This document shows, piece by piece, positions 43,552-51,396 of a stretch of DNA of 64,000 nucleotides. Under the pieces are notes generated by a model, which saw nothing but the letters and a program-made list of their open reading frames with translations, did not search any database and was not told where the DNA came from. Positions within the stretch are counted from its first letter, which is position 1. Each line of letters starts with the position of its first letter. Where the stretch lies: contig CATOJY010000007.1 of NCBI GenBank assembly GCA_951800685.1, positions 1 to 64,000 on the forward strand. Direction: 5' to 3'. The position numbers and the translations under genes were made by a program. This DNA is from an uncultured Lachnospiraceae bacterium (GTDB taxonomy: Bacteria; Bacillota; Clostridia; Lachnospirales; Lachnospiraceae).

Positions 43552-43806
43552 ATGATTCAAAAATCTATCCAGATTAAGCTGGAAGAAGGCTTAGCAGCCA
43601 GACCGGTCGCAATGCTTGTTCAAGTGGCGAGTCAGTTTGAGAGTACAGTATATATCAACTCAGACGACAGAAAGGTCAATGCGAAAAGTATTATGGGCAT
43701 GATGAGTCTTGGACTTGCCAGCGGTGAAGAAGTGACTGTTGTTGCGGATGGAAATGATGAAGATACCGCGGTTGTGGAAATTGAGAAATTTTTGAGCGGT
43801 AACTAG
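43552..43806 (+). CDS. Crh-like HPr protein: Ser46 present, His15 replaced by Ala
   Basis: An 84-residue HPr-fold protein. In HPr, His15 (GLHARP) takes phosphate from enzyme I; here it is Ala15 (EEGLAARPVAM). The regulatory Ser46 is intact (NAKSIMGMMSLGL). This is the pattern of Crh, which has Gln15 and works only in catabolite repression with CcpA after Ser46 phosphorylation by HprK. Its place after whiA is that of crh in Bacillus. It is therefore unlikely to carry sugar phosphate, and the PTS HPr must be elsewhere. A strong AAAGGAGG site precedes the ATG. Confidence 0.9.
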   Translation: MIQKSIQIKLEEGLAARPVAMLVQVASQFESTVYINSDDRKVNAKSIMGMMSLGLASGEEVTVVADGNDEDTAVVEIEKFLSGN

Positions 43807-43852
43807 GCAGACCGGTTGCGTACATGGCATTTAGATAAGGCAGAATTGTAAG

Positions 43853-43882
43853 GGGACTTCTGTAGAAAGAAGTCTCTTTTTT
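43853..43882 (+). terminator. Intrinsic terminator of the murB-rapZ-whiA-HPr group
   Basis: GGGACTTCT (43853-43861) pairs with AGAAGTCTC (43868-43876) with one G-U pair, followed by six T's. Confidence 0.85.
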
Positions 43883-43974
43883 ACGTTTTTTTAATTTTAT
43901 CATAATTGAAATTTGTCTTGACTTTGATTAGAATAAATAATAGAGGGTTATGTATAAAGAATGGAGGCGGTCAT

Positions 43975-44880
43975 ATGGGGCAGAAAATGCTTTTTGTATA
44001 TAATCCGAGAGCTGGTAAGGCACAGATTCGCAGCAATCTGCTGGATATCATAGATATCTTTACGAAAGCAGGTTATGAAGTTACCGCATATCCTACGCAG
44101 GCAACAGGAGATGCGATCAAGGCTGTGAAGGAGCGTCACGACGGATATGATATTGTGGCGTGCTGCGGTGGTGACGGTACGCTGGATGAAGTCGTAAATG
44201 GAATGATGCAGTGTGAAGAGAAGCTTCCAGTTGGTTATATACCGGCAGGCAGCACGAATGATTTTGCAAGTAGTCTAAAGATTCCGAAAAACATGATCAA
44301 GGCGGCAGATGTGGTCGTAAACGGAATAAACTACGCGTGTGATATTGGCAGGTTTAACCAGGAGAGTTTTATTTATGTAGCAGCATTTGGTCTGTTTACA
44401 GATGTCTCCTATGGGACGAAGCAGGATATTAAGAATGTGCTGGGACATGCGGCCTATCTGTTGGAGGGAGTGAAGAGGCTGCCCTCGGTGCGGGCCTATC
44501 CGCTAAGGATCATGTGTAATGAGGATGTGATCGAGGGAGAGTTTCTTTATGGAATGGTCACCAATTCTCATTCTGTCGGCGGGTTCAGGGGGATAACCGG
44601 ACAGGATATCCTTTTAAACGACGGATTATTCGAAGTGACATTGATCCGCAGGCCGTCTAATCCGTTGGAGCTTAATAATATTATTCTGGCACTTGTTGAT
44701 AAGCGTGTGAAGTCGGAATACATTCACACTTATAAGACGTCGGAACTGATTGTGGAGAGTGAACAGCCCCTCTCCTGGGCACTGGACGGCGAATTTGGAG
44801 GGGAACATTATAAGACAGTGATCTCCAATGAGCAGCAGGCGCTTGAGATCAAGGTCCCGAAGGAACAGCTTGTGGAGTAA
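43975..44880 (+). CDS. Diacylglycerol/lipid kinase family protein (DagK/YegS)
   Basis: A 301-residue soluble lipid kinase that phosphorylates diacylglycerol or a related lipid so it can return to phospholipid synthesis. Motifs: FVYNPRAGKAQIR at the N-terminus, the nucleotide loop CCGGDGTLDEVVNGM near residue 60, PAGSTNDFASSL, and the C-terminal LNDGLFEVTLIR and WALDGEFGG. The ATG at 43975 follows GGAGGCGG; a longer frame from 43906 has no such site. Confidence 0.9.
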   Translation: MGQKMLFVYNPRAGKAQIRSNLLDIIDIFTKAGYEVTAYPTQATGDAIKAVKERHDGYDIVACCGGDGTLDEVVNGMMQCEEKLPVGYIPAGSTNDFASSLKIPKNMIKAADVVVNGINYACDIGRFNQESFIYVAAFGLFTDVSYGTKQDIKNVLGHAAYLLEGVKRLPSVRAYPLRIMCNEDVIEGEFLYGMVTNSHSVGGFRGITGQDILLNDGLFEVTLIRRPSNPLELNNIILALVDKRVKSEYIHTYKTSELIVESEQPLSWALDGEFGGEHYKTVISNEQQALEIKVPKEQLVE

Positions 44881-44910
44881 TATTTCTGGATATATTTTCA
44901 TAGATTATAT

Positions 44911-44939
44911 TTGCGTCAGGACAGGCTTTGCGGTATAAT
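44911..44939 (+). promoter_or_regulatory. Promoter of the aldolase gene
   Basis: TTGCGT (44911-44916), 17-bp spacer, TATAAT (44934-44939), about 70 bases before the ATG at 45009. Confidence 0.65.
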
Positions 44940-45008
44940 AAATACAGTAGTTTAGCCGGTTTGCTATCCGGTTGAAATAACAAAATAATAAGAAAGGTGG
45001 TAAGAACA

Positions 45009-45977
45009 ATGCCATTAGTTACAACAAAGGAAATGTTTCAGAAGGCATACAATGGCGGTTATGCAGTTGGTGCGTTCAATGTTAACAACATGGAGATCGT
45101 TCAGGGCATCACAGAGGCAGCCGGAGAGCTGAACAGCCCTGTTATCCTGCAGGTTTCTAAAGGAGCACGTGCTTATGCGAACCATACGTATCTGGTTAAG
45201 TTAGTAGAGGCAGCAGCTCTGGAGAATCCTCAGATTCCGATCGCACTGCACTTAGACCACGGCGACAGTTTCGAACTGTGCAAATCCTGTATCGACGGCG
45301 GATTTACTTCTGTTATGATCGATGCATCTTCCAAATCTTTCGAAGATAATATTGCTTTAACAAAGCAGGTTGTAGAGTATGCTCATGATAAGGGAGTCGT
45401 AGTTGAGGCTGAGCTCGGTACTCTGGCAGGTGTTGAAGATGAAGTTGTTGTAGAGGCTGGTAAAGAGTCCTATACTCGTCCGGAGGAAGTTGAGGAGTTT
45501 GTTTCCAGAACAGGATGTGACTCTCTTGCGATCGCGATCGGTACTTCCCATGGTGCCTATAAGTTTACGGCAGCGCAGTGTACAAGAAATGCTGACGGTA
45601 TTCTTGTTCCGCCGCCGCTTCGTTTTGATGTATTAGAAGAGTGCATTAAGCGTCTTCCTGGATTCCCGATCGTTCTTCACGGTTCTTCTTCTGTTCCTCA
45701 GGAATTCGTTAAGATGGTTAACCAGTATGGTGGTGACATGCCTGACGCAGTGGGTATTCCGGAAGAGCAGCTCCGTAAGGCTGCAGAACTTGCTGTATGT
45801 AAGATCAATATCGACTCTGATATCCGTCTTGCTATGACAGGTAATATCCGCAAATACTTCGCAGAGCATCCGGATCACTTTGATCCTCGTCAGTATCTGA
45901 AACCGGCTCGCCAGGCCGTTAAGGATATGGTTGCTCATAAGATTGTTAACGTTCTTGGATCTGATGGCAAAGCATAA
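45009..45977 (+). CDS. fba: Class II fructose-1,6-bisphosphate aldolase
   Basis: Zinc enzyme of glycolysis and gluconeogenesis. The 322-residue protein has the class II pattern: VGAFNVNNMEIVQG, the zinc site in IPIALHLDHGDSFE (His-x-Asp-His), VVEAELGTLAGVEDEV, GTSHGAYK and VLHGSSSVPQEF. Codon use is the most biased in the window (many CGT, CTT and TTC codons), as expected for a very highly expressed gene. It has a GAAAGGTGG ribosome binding site, its own promoter and a strong terminator. Confidence 0.95.
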   Translation: MPLVTTKEMFQKAYNGGYAVGAFNVNNMEIVQGITEAAGELNSPVILQVSKGARAYANHTYLVKLVEAAALENPQIPIALHLDHGDSFELCKSCIDGGFTSVMIDASSKSFEDNIALTKQVVEYAHDKGVVVEAELGTLAGVEDEVVVEAGKESYTRPEEVEEFVSRTGCDSLAIAIGTSHGAYKFTAAQCTRNADGILVPPPLRFDVLEECIKRLPGFPIVLHGSSSVPQEFVKMVNQYGGDMPDAVGIPEEQLRKAAELAVCKINIDSDIRLAMTGNIRKYFAEHPDHFDPRQYLKPARQAVKDMVAHKIVNVLGSDGKA

Positions 45978-46030
45978 GAGAGAATGGTAATAAAATTCCA
46001 GCAAGAAAAGTTTCGTTTTGTATAAAATTG

Positions 46031-46075
46031 ACCCCCATCGTTAGATTTTGGTCTAACTTTGGGGGTTCGTTTTTA
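46031..46075 (+). terminator. Strong terminator between fba and the AGCS symporter gene
   Basis: ACCCCCATCGTTAGA (46031-46045) pairs with TCTAACTTTGGGGGT (46052-46066) with a small internal mismatch, followed by TCGTTTTTA. The end of the convergent symporter gene reaches into the T-tract. Confidence 0.88.
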
Positions 46076-47566
46076 TTGAGCGTGTTCTTCATTGATCTCT
46101 GGAAAGACGGAGAGAATGGGCTTTACGTCCTGCTTGCGGATCACACGGTCAACATAGTTCCTGGTGATCTTCATGACAAGCGGTGACAGGCACAGGACAC
46201 CGATCAGGTTAGGCATGGCCATTAGACCGTTGAAAGTGTCGGAAAGATCCCAGGCAAGGCTCAGGTTCATAGTTGCACCAACAAAAATGATCATAACAAA
46301 TACGATTTTGTAAATAATGGTAGATTTCGTGCCAAATAAGTATTCCCATGCTTTAGAACCGTAATGGCTCCATCCAAGAACTGTGGAAAAGGCAAACAGC
46401 AGGATGGAAAGTGCGATAAACATAGGGCCGAAAGAACCAAATACAGTAGCAAATGCTTCTCCAACCAGAGCGGAACCGGAGGCAGTGCTAAGTACAGCGC
46501 CCGTTTCTAAGTCGATCAGGCCAGAAGAAAGTACGGAAAAGGCTGTCAACGTGCAGACAACCATGGTGTCGGCAAACACTTCAAAGATTCCCCACATACC
46601 CTGGCGAACAGGTTCTTTTACGTTAGAATTGGAGTGAACCATAACAGAGGAACCGAGACCAGCCTCATTGGAAAATACGCCCCGTTTCATACCCCAGGTC
46701 AATGCAAGCTTGACACCGGAACCTACGATGCCGCCTCCGACGGCCTTCAGGCCGAATGCGCCCTTAAAAATTGCGCCAAAAATCGCTTCAAACTGTCCGA
46801 TGTTCATAAAGAAAATAACAAGTGCGCCAAGTATGTATGCAATGGCCATAAAAGGAACCAGTTTTTCTGTGACAGACGCAATTCTCTTGAGACCGCCTAC
46901 GATTACCAATGCTGCGAGAATCATGAGGGCAATCCCTGTAGCCGTAGTGGGGACGGAAAAAGCAGCTTCCATATTAGCGGCAATGGAATTTACCTGGCTC
47001 ATATTGCCGATTCCGAAAGAAGCCAATAGACAGAATACAGAAAACAGCACCGCCAGCGCTGCGCCGATCTGCTTACAACCTTTGTAGGAGCCAAGTCCGT
47101 CTTTCAGGTAATACATAGCGCCGCCGCACCATTCGCCCCTGGAATTTTTACGACGATAATAGATGCCAAGTACATTTTCAGAATAGTTGGTCATCATACC
47201 GAAGAAAGCTACAATCCACATCCAGAAGATTGCGCCAGGGCCGCCGGCAATCAGAGCACTGGCAACACCAACAATATTACCTGTGCCGATTGTGGCAGCC
47301 AGAGCGGTACACAGAGACTGGAATTGGGAAATGGATTTGTCTTCCTTATCCGTATGCTTTGTGATGTGCCGATCACTGAAAATACCACCAATGGTATTCT
47401 TAAACCAGTGTCCAATGTGGGATAACTGGAAAAATCTGGTTAATATTGTCATTAGGATACCTGTTCCCACGAGCAGGATCAGCATGGGAATGCCCCATAC
47501 GAAATTGTTGACGGCACTGTTAATGCTTGTAACAGAATCCACGAGGCCTGCAAAAAATTCTTTCAA
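46073..47566 (-). CDS. Sodium:alanine/glycine symporter (AGCS family)
   Basis: A 497-residue transporter with about ten or eleven helices that imports alanine or glycine with Na+. Family signatures: NFVWGIPMLILLVGTG at the N-terminus, TGNIVGVASALIAGGPGAIF, GVFSNEAGLGSSVMVH and GWSHYGSKAWEYLFG. The best start is TTG at 47566, six bases after AAGGAGGAG; upstream ATGs in frame (for example 47608) lie before that site. A promoter is visible at 47655-47683. Confidence 0.92.
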   Translation of the reverse strand: MKEFFAGLVDSVTSINSAVNNFVWGIPMLILLVGTGILMTILTRFFQLSHIGHWFKNTIGGIFSDRHITKHTDKEDKSISQFQSLCTALAATIGTGNIVGVASALIAGGPGAIFWMWIVAFFGMMTNYSENVLGIYYRRKNSRGEWCGGAMYYLKDGLGSYKGCKQIGAALAVLFSVFCLLASFGIGNMSQVNSIAANMEAAFSVPTTATGIALMILAALVIVGGLKRIASVTEKLVPFMAIAYILGALVIFFMNIGQFEAIFGAIFKGAFGLKAVGGGIVGSGVKLALTWGMKRGVFSNEAGLGSSVMVHSNSNVKEPVRQGMWGIFEVFADTMVVCTLTAFSVLSSGLIDLETGAVLSTASGSALVGEAFATVFGSFGPMFIALSILLFAFSTVLGWSHYGSKAWEYLFGTKSTIIYKIVFVMIIFVGATMNLSLAWDLSDTFNGLMAMPNLIGVLCLSPLVMKITRNYVDRVIRKQDVKPILSVFPEINEEHAQ

Positions 47567-47654
47567 AATATTCTCCTCCTTCTCTGCTTCCGTAAAAGGC
47601 GTAGACATGATAGACATGCTTATGCTGATTTTTCGGAAAGATTTCACTTTTCCA

Positions 47655-47683
47655 GTATACCATAGCAAAGTGTGAGTGGCAAG
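47655..47683 (-). promoter_or_regulatory. Promoter of the AGCS symporter gene
   Basis: On the minus strand: TTGCCA (47683-47678), 17-bp spacer, extended -10 TGGTATACT (hexamer 47660-47655). Confidence 0.7.
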
Positions 47684-47718
47684 GGAAATTGTATACACGG
47701 ATATCTGGATGCAACAGC

Positions 47719-47795
47719 GTTCATGAATTGTTCATATTTAATTTAAAAAAATTTCATGCTGATAACATCCTTTAGACATTTCTCCTGCGTATACT
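47719..47795 (+). promoter_or_regulatory. Direct-repeat operator and -10 of non-coding unit 1
   Basis: GTTCAT at 47719 and 47730 (11-bp period) and TTTCAT at 47752 lie about three helical turns before TATACT (47790-47795). Phased direct repeats with a weak -35 suggest activation by an OmpR/PhoB-type response regulator. The same layout recurs 231 bases downstream. Confidence 0.5.
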
Positions 47796-47801
47796 TAAAC
47801 C

Positions 47802-47918
47802 ATAAGATAACAACACAGCAAAACAAAATGACAACATCAAGTTTACTGATTAACTAAAACTTTTTCATAATAATGCCAAGTAGAGTTGCTCTACTTGGCA
47901 TCCTCCCTTTTCTGGGGG
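47802..47918 (+). ncRNA. Candidate small regulatory RNA, unit 1
   Basis: Predicted transcript from about 47802. It contains two blocks shared with unit 2 (47796-47817 and 47835-47873), then an 11-bp perfect hairpin: GCCAAGTAGAG (47875-47885), loop TTG, CTCTACTTGGC (47889-47899). Directly after it comes ATCCTCCCTTTTCTGGGG, whose TCCTCCC is complementary to Shine-Dalgarno sequences. No open frame of note. The T-tract is only four bases, so the 3' end is uncertain. Confidence 0.5.
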
Positions 47919-47949
47919 AAATTAGATAACAATCCGGCCAATATTGTCT

Positions 47950-48026
47950 GTTCACGAATTGTTCAAAAATGCTTTAAAAAAATTTCACGCAGGTAACATT
48001 CTTTGGACATTTCTCCTGCGTATACT
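47950..48026 (+). promoter_or_regulatory. Direct-repeat operator and -10 of non-coding unit 2
   Basis: GTTCAC (47950), GTTCAA (47961) and TTTCAC (47983), then TTGGAC (48003-48008) and TATACT (48021-48026). Spacing matches unit 1 to within a base; the region around TATACT is identical in both. Confidence 0.5.
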
Positions 48027-48032
48027 TAAACC

Positions 48033-48158
48033 ATAAGATAACAACACGGCAATACAAGATAGAATAAAACGACCACATCAAGTTTGCTGATTAACTAAAA
48101 CTTTTTCATAATAAGCCAGGCAGAGATTACTCTGTCTGGCATCCTCCCTTTTCTGGGG
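48033..48158 (+). ncRNA. Candidate small regulatory RNA, unit 2
   Basis: Second copy of the unit. Its hairpin is GCCAGGCAGAG (48115-48125), loop ATTA, CTCTGTCTGGC (48130-48140). Compared with unit 1, one A-U pair became G-C, one U-A became C-G and one G-C became G-U, so pairing is kept while sequence changes. The same ATCCTCCCTTTTCTGGGG follows. It ends about 120 bases before the carboxypeptidase start, so a leader role for that gene is the main alternative. Confidence 0.5.
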
Positions 48159-48278
48159 TCGATTTTCATTTCTGTGTTGAAGGTAATATTTGAATATATA
48201 CTTAGAATTTTGTGCAGAGAAAGTTATGTTTATAGGAGCTTTTTCACGGACAAGTTTTTGATTTTATATGAGGCAGTC

Positions 48279-49433
48279 ATGGAACCATACTTTGAAGAAC
48301 AAGATACAGTTGAGGAGAAAGAATATTTTGCCCGCTGCGAGAGAAGGAGACGTATGCGGCTTGAAAGACAGAGACGCCAGAGAAGAAGGCGTATGGTGAA
48401 GCGGTTTCTTGGTCTTGGCGCGCTTGCTGCTGCATTGATTACGGTTGTTGTAATTAGGATAGCCAGCAGGAGACCATCAACAGAAGACATCTTACCGCAG
48501 ATCCAGGAAGTGCAGGCGCCTGAGGAGACTGTTGGATCAGAAATGGCAGATATAACAGTAGAAGAGAGCGTGGAAGATGAGAAAAATCTATCCGAAACGG
48601 AAAAAGAGTCATATTACTTCACGACAGCATCGGATCTCATGGATATTTACAGTGAGGACGTAATTAGTACGCATGCGATCCTGGTCAATGAGAGTACAGA
48701 TACGGTTGTCGCTTCGAAGGGAGCGAAGGAGAAGATCTATCCAGCGTCCATGACAAAAGTGTTGACGGTGTTGGTAGCGGCAGAAGAACTCACGGAGGAG
48801 GATCTGGATGACACTTTTACTATGACGTTAGAAATCACGGATTATGCTTATGTGAATGACTGCAGTTCTGTGGGATTTTTAGATGGAGAAAAGGTAACGG
48901 TGCGAGATCTTTTCTACGGAACTGTATTGCCTTCCGGAGGTGACGCCGCATTGGGTCTTGCGACCTATATAGCGGGTTCGCAGGAAGCGTTTGTGGAGAA
49001 GATGAATGCGAAGTTAGAAGAACTGGGGCTGGGAGACAGTGCACATTTTACTAATTGTATAGGTCTTTTTGATGAAAATCATTATTGTACTGTTTATGAT
49101 ATGGCTGTAATCATGAAAGCGGCCATACAGAATGAGCTGTGCAGGGAAGTATTATCTGCACATACTTATACGACAAAGGCTACTGCCGAACATCCGGAGG
49201 GAATTACCATTTCCAACTGGTTCCTGCGTAAAATTGAGGATAAGGATACGGGTGGCGAAGTGCTGTGCGCTAAGACGGGATATGTAGCCCAATCCAAAAA
49301 CTGTGCGGTAAGTTATGGCACCTCTGTGAATGGAACCCCTTATATCTGTGTGACTGCAGGATCGACCAGCGGTTGGAGGTGTATTTACGATCATGTGGAA
49401 ATCTATAACAGATATGTGCCGGCAGAAGGATGA
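48279..49433 (+). CDS. D-alanyl-D-alanine carboxypeptidase (peptidase S11), membrane-anchored
   Basis: Trims the terminal D-Ala of peptidoglycan side chains. The 384-residue protein has an Arg-rich cytoplasmic N-terminus (residues 20-40), a transmembrane anchor at about 42-60, an acidic linker and an S11 domain. Catalytic motifs: Ser157-x-x-Lys160 in PASMTKVL and Lys332-Thr-Gly in AKTG. The second motif, SxN in most members, reads Ser219-Gly-Gly221 (LPSGGDAA). Most S11 enzymes are anchored at the C-terminus; this one is anchored at the N-terminus. The ATG at 48279 follows GAGG; the longer frame from 48174 has no site. Confidence 0.88.
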   Translation: MEPYFEEQDTVEEKEYFARCERRRRMRLERQRRQRRRRMVKRFLGLGALAAALITVVVIRIASRRPSTEDILPQIQEVQAPEETVGSEMADITVEESVEDEKNLSETEKESYYFTTASDLMDIYSEDVISTHAILVNESTDTVVASKGAKEKIYPASMTKVLTVLVAAEELTEEDLDDTFTMTLEITDYAYVNDCSSVGFLDGEKVTVRDLFYGTVLPSGGDAALGLATYIAGSQEAFVEKMNAKLEELGLGDSAHFTNCIGLFDENHYCTVYDMAVIMKAAIQNELCREVLSAHTYTTKATAEHPEGITISNWFLRKIEDKDTGGEVLCAKTGYVAQSKNCAVSYGTSVNGTPYICVTAGSTSGWRCIYDHVEIYNRYVPAEG

Positions 49434-49502
49434 GTAGTTCTGCCAGCACAGGATGAATCGGCGGCTGGCAGAGCCTTGTCTTTGGGACGGGTTTATTTGT
49501 GT

Positions 49503-49901
49503 TCAGTATGTTCGTGAGAGCCATTCCAGATCGGGGAAGAGCAGATGCGCGGCAAAACCTATGGCTAGCATGACCATCAGGACTATTGCTGCATAGCAGA
49601 TAATTTTCCACCATTTTGTGACCGTATCTTTTAAATTCTGAATATCAGAAAAAATGGAAGCCACCTTCTCATCAGTCAGATTTTTATCTCTTACATCTTG
49701 TACATCAATGTCTTTTACCAATTCATCCAGAGACATACCGAAATAGTCGCTGATCATGACCAATCTTTGGAAATCCGGATAGGATTGTCCTGCTTCCCAT
49801 TTGGAAATGGTCTGGCGTGAAACTTGTAATTCCATGCCCAGCTCTTCCTGTGACAATCCCAGCTTCTTTCTCATGGCCAAAAGTTTTTCGTTAAATTTCA
49901 T
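49503..49901 (-). CDS. XRE-family regulator with C-terminal transmembrane helix
   Basis: A 132-residue protein: an HTH domain (residues 5-58, LGLSQEELGMELQVSRQTISKW, shown here in part) and, after a charged linker, a hydrophobic helix (about 100-122, ICYAAIVLMVMLAIGFAAHL). This layout is common in Firmicutes and suggests a membrane-held transcription factor. The ATG at 49901 follows GAGGAGG. It converges on the carboxypeptidase gene and is divergent from the TetR gene. Confidence 0.88.
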   Translation of the reverse strand: MKFNEKLLAMRKKLGLSQEELGMELQVSRQTISKWEAGQSYPDFQRLVMISDYFGMSLDELVKDIDVQDVRDKNLTDEKVASIFSDIQNLKDTVTKWWKIICYAAIVLMVMLAIGFAAHLLFPDLEWLSRTY

Positions 49902-50131
49902 GTTAGAAACCTCCTCGTAAATGCGCGGTGCAGTTGGTGATATTGTATGTTCCATAATTAAGCCGTCAGCCTGGCGGCTGTATGGTATAAGCATATATAT
50001 TTTTGGAATAATTAGCAACCAACTAATGTTGGCAATCTGACAACGCAGACAGGCATACCGTTTTGTATGCTGTTGTGGATGACCTTTAGGAGAGGAAGAG
50101 TAACGATAGTTTAATAACATAAAAATTTCGC

Positions 50132-50160
50132 TTGACATTTTCTGATACAAGCAATATTAT
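50132..50160 (+). promoter_or_regulatory. Promoter of the TetR-family gene
   Basis: Perfect TTGACA (50132-50137), 17-bp spacer, TATTAT (50155-50160). Confidence 0.75.
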
Positions 50161-50194
50161 ATCTATGACTGAAATGATATTTTGAGTCATAGAT
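50161..50194 (+). promoter_or_regulatory. Likely TetR-family operator
   Basis: ATCTATGACT (50161-50170) and AGTCATAGAT (50185-50194) are a perfect 10-bp inverted repeat covering the transcription start region just before the regulator gene. Position and symmetry fit an autoregulatory operator. Confidence 0.65.
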
Positions 50195-50206
50195 GGGGGA
50201 GAATAC

Positions 50207-50785
50207 ATGGGAAGAAGTTTTACAGAACGAGAGAAGGAAACTATCAGACAGAGTTTGCAGGATGCCTGTAAACAGAACTGGACACGGTATGGCTATAAGA
50301 AGACAAGTATAGAGGAGCTTTGCCGGCAGGTGGGTATTTCGAAGGGAGCATTTTACCTTTTTTTTGAATCAAAGGAAGCCTTGTTTTGTGAAGTGCTGTG
50401 CCAGGTTCAGAAACAGATCTGTGACGGGGCGGCGAGGATCATTGCGAAATACCAGGATAAACGTGGTGTGGCGGAAGCGTTAAAATATATCTACCGGGAA
50501 TATGATAAGTATAACTTTTTATATAATGCGGACAGCATGGATCACACAATTCTGCTACATAAACTTTCTGAGGACCAGACCCAGCGGCTTAAAGAATCTG
50601 AGCGCATGAGCCAGCAGATTTTTTACGATGCACCATGGTTAAAGTTTAGGATCGAGAAGGACAAAGCAATGGCGGTTATCTATGCTCTAATCATGAATTT
50701 GAAGAATAAGGAAATTCTTCCGTATGATCACACGGAAACCTTTGATTTTATGGTCGATCATTTGATCGGCAGCCTGTATGAATGA
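50207..50785 (+). CDS. TetR/AcrR-family transcriptional regulator
   Basis: A 192-residue regulator. The HTH is at about residues 22-50 (KKTSIEELCRQVGISKGAFY LFFESKEALF in two parts), and the remaining helices form the ligand domain. A perfect inverted repeat overlaps its promoter, so it probably represses itself. The DUF4180 gene downstream is a common neighbour of TetR regulators and may be a target. Confidence 0.9.
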   Translation: MGRSFTEREKETIRQSLQDACKQNWTRYGYKKTSIEELCRQVGISKGAFYLFFESKEALFCEVLCQVQKQICDGAARIIAKYQDKRGVAEALKYIYREYDKYNFLYNADSMDHTILLHKLSEDQTQRLKESERMSQQIFYDAPWLKFRIEKDKAMAVIYALIMNLKNKEILPYDHTETFDFMVDHLIGSLYE

Positions 50786-50855
50786 TCTTATATAAGACTG
50801 TATAAAAGACAAACAGTGCAGTGAACGAAAATATCATGACGGTAGAGTTGAAAAG

Positions 50856-50879
50856 CCGGATCTGTAGGCATAGATCCGG
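50856..50879 (+). promoter_or_regulatory. 8-bp hairpin between the TetR and DUF4180 genes
   Basis: CCGGATCT (50856-50863) and AGATCCGG (50872-50879) pair exactly, ending nine bases before the AAAGGAGG ribosome binding site of the next gene. It could be a leader element or operator; no T-tract follows. Confidence 0.4.
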
Positions 50880-50906
50880 ATGTTAGGAAAGGAGGATGGT
50901 TACAAG

Positions 50907-51269
50907 ATGAGAACAGAAATCATAAGAAAAAATAATGCAAATGTAGCAGTAATCTACAGTGATGAACTGCTGATTACAGATGTGCAGTCGGCCTTAGACT
51001 TAATCATGACGGTACAATACGAATCGGGCTGCACCAACATCGCAGTCAACAAGGAAGCAGTGATCGAGGATTTCTTTGTTTTGAGCACTCGTCTGGCGGG
51101 AGAGATCCTGCAGAAATTCATCAATTACGGCGTGCGGTTTGCGGTCTACGGTGACTTTTCGGGGTATACGAGTAAGCCCTTGAAGGATTTCATGTATGAG
51201 AGTAACAGAGGAAAGGATTTCTATTTTCAGCCTGATGTCACGCAAGCGGTGGAGCATCTTGCGGGTTGA
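50907..51269 (+). CDS. DUF4180 domain protein
   Basis: A 120-residue protein matching DUF4180 through nearly its whole length: ITDVQSALDLIMTVQYESGC, NIAVNKEAVIEDFFVLSTRL, AGEILQKFINYGVRFAVYGD and GKDFYFQPD near the end. The function of the family is unknown; the fold resembles STAS-like small domains, which is inference. The ATG at 50907 follows AAAGGAGGAT by ten bases. Confidence 0.85.
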   Translation: MRTEIIRKNNANVAVIYSDELLITDVQSALDLIMTVQYESGCTNIAVNKEAVIEDFFVLSTRLAGEILQKFINYGVRFAVYGDFSGYTSKPLKDFMYESNRGKDFYFQPDVTQAVEHLAG

Positions 51270-51355
51270 AAAGAGCCGGCCTTTAATGGAGCCGGATTCG
51301 TGTGAAATGTCTTAAATATTTTGAAAAGAAGCAACAGACTGCCTGAATAGACCGA

Positions 51356-51389
51356 CAGCAGCGAAACCGCGTAAACGGATTCGCTGCTG
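51356..51389. terminator. Hairpin between convergent DUF4180 and cyclophilin genes
   Basis: CAGCAGCGAA (51356-51365) and TTCGCTGCTG (51380-51389) pair exactly. T-tracts are weak on both sides, so termination is inferred from position. Confidence 0.45.
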
Positions 51390-51396
51390 CGCGTAT

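Noticed and set aside
47950-48278. T-box or glycine riboswitch next to the AGCS/carboxypeptidase genes
   Set aside because: No T-box sequence or glycine aptamer pattern is visible, and the units point away from the amino-acid transporter gene.
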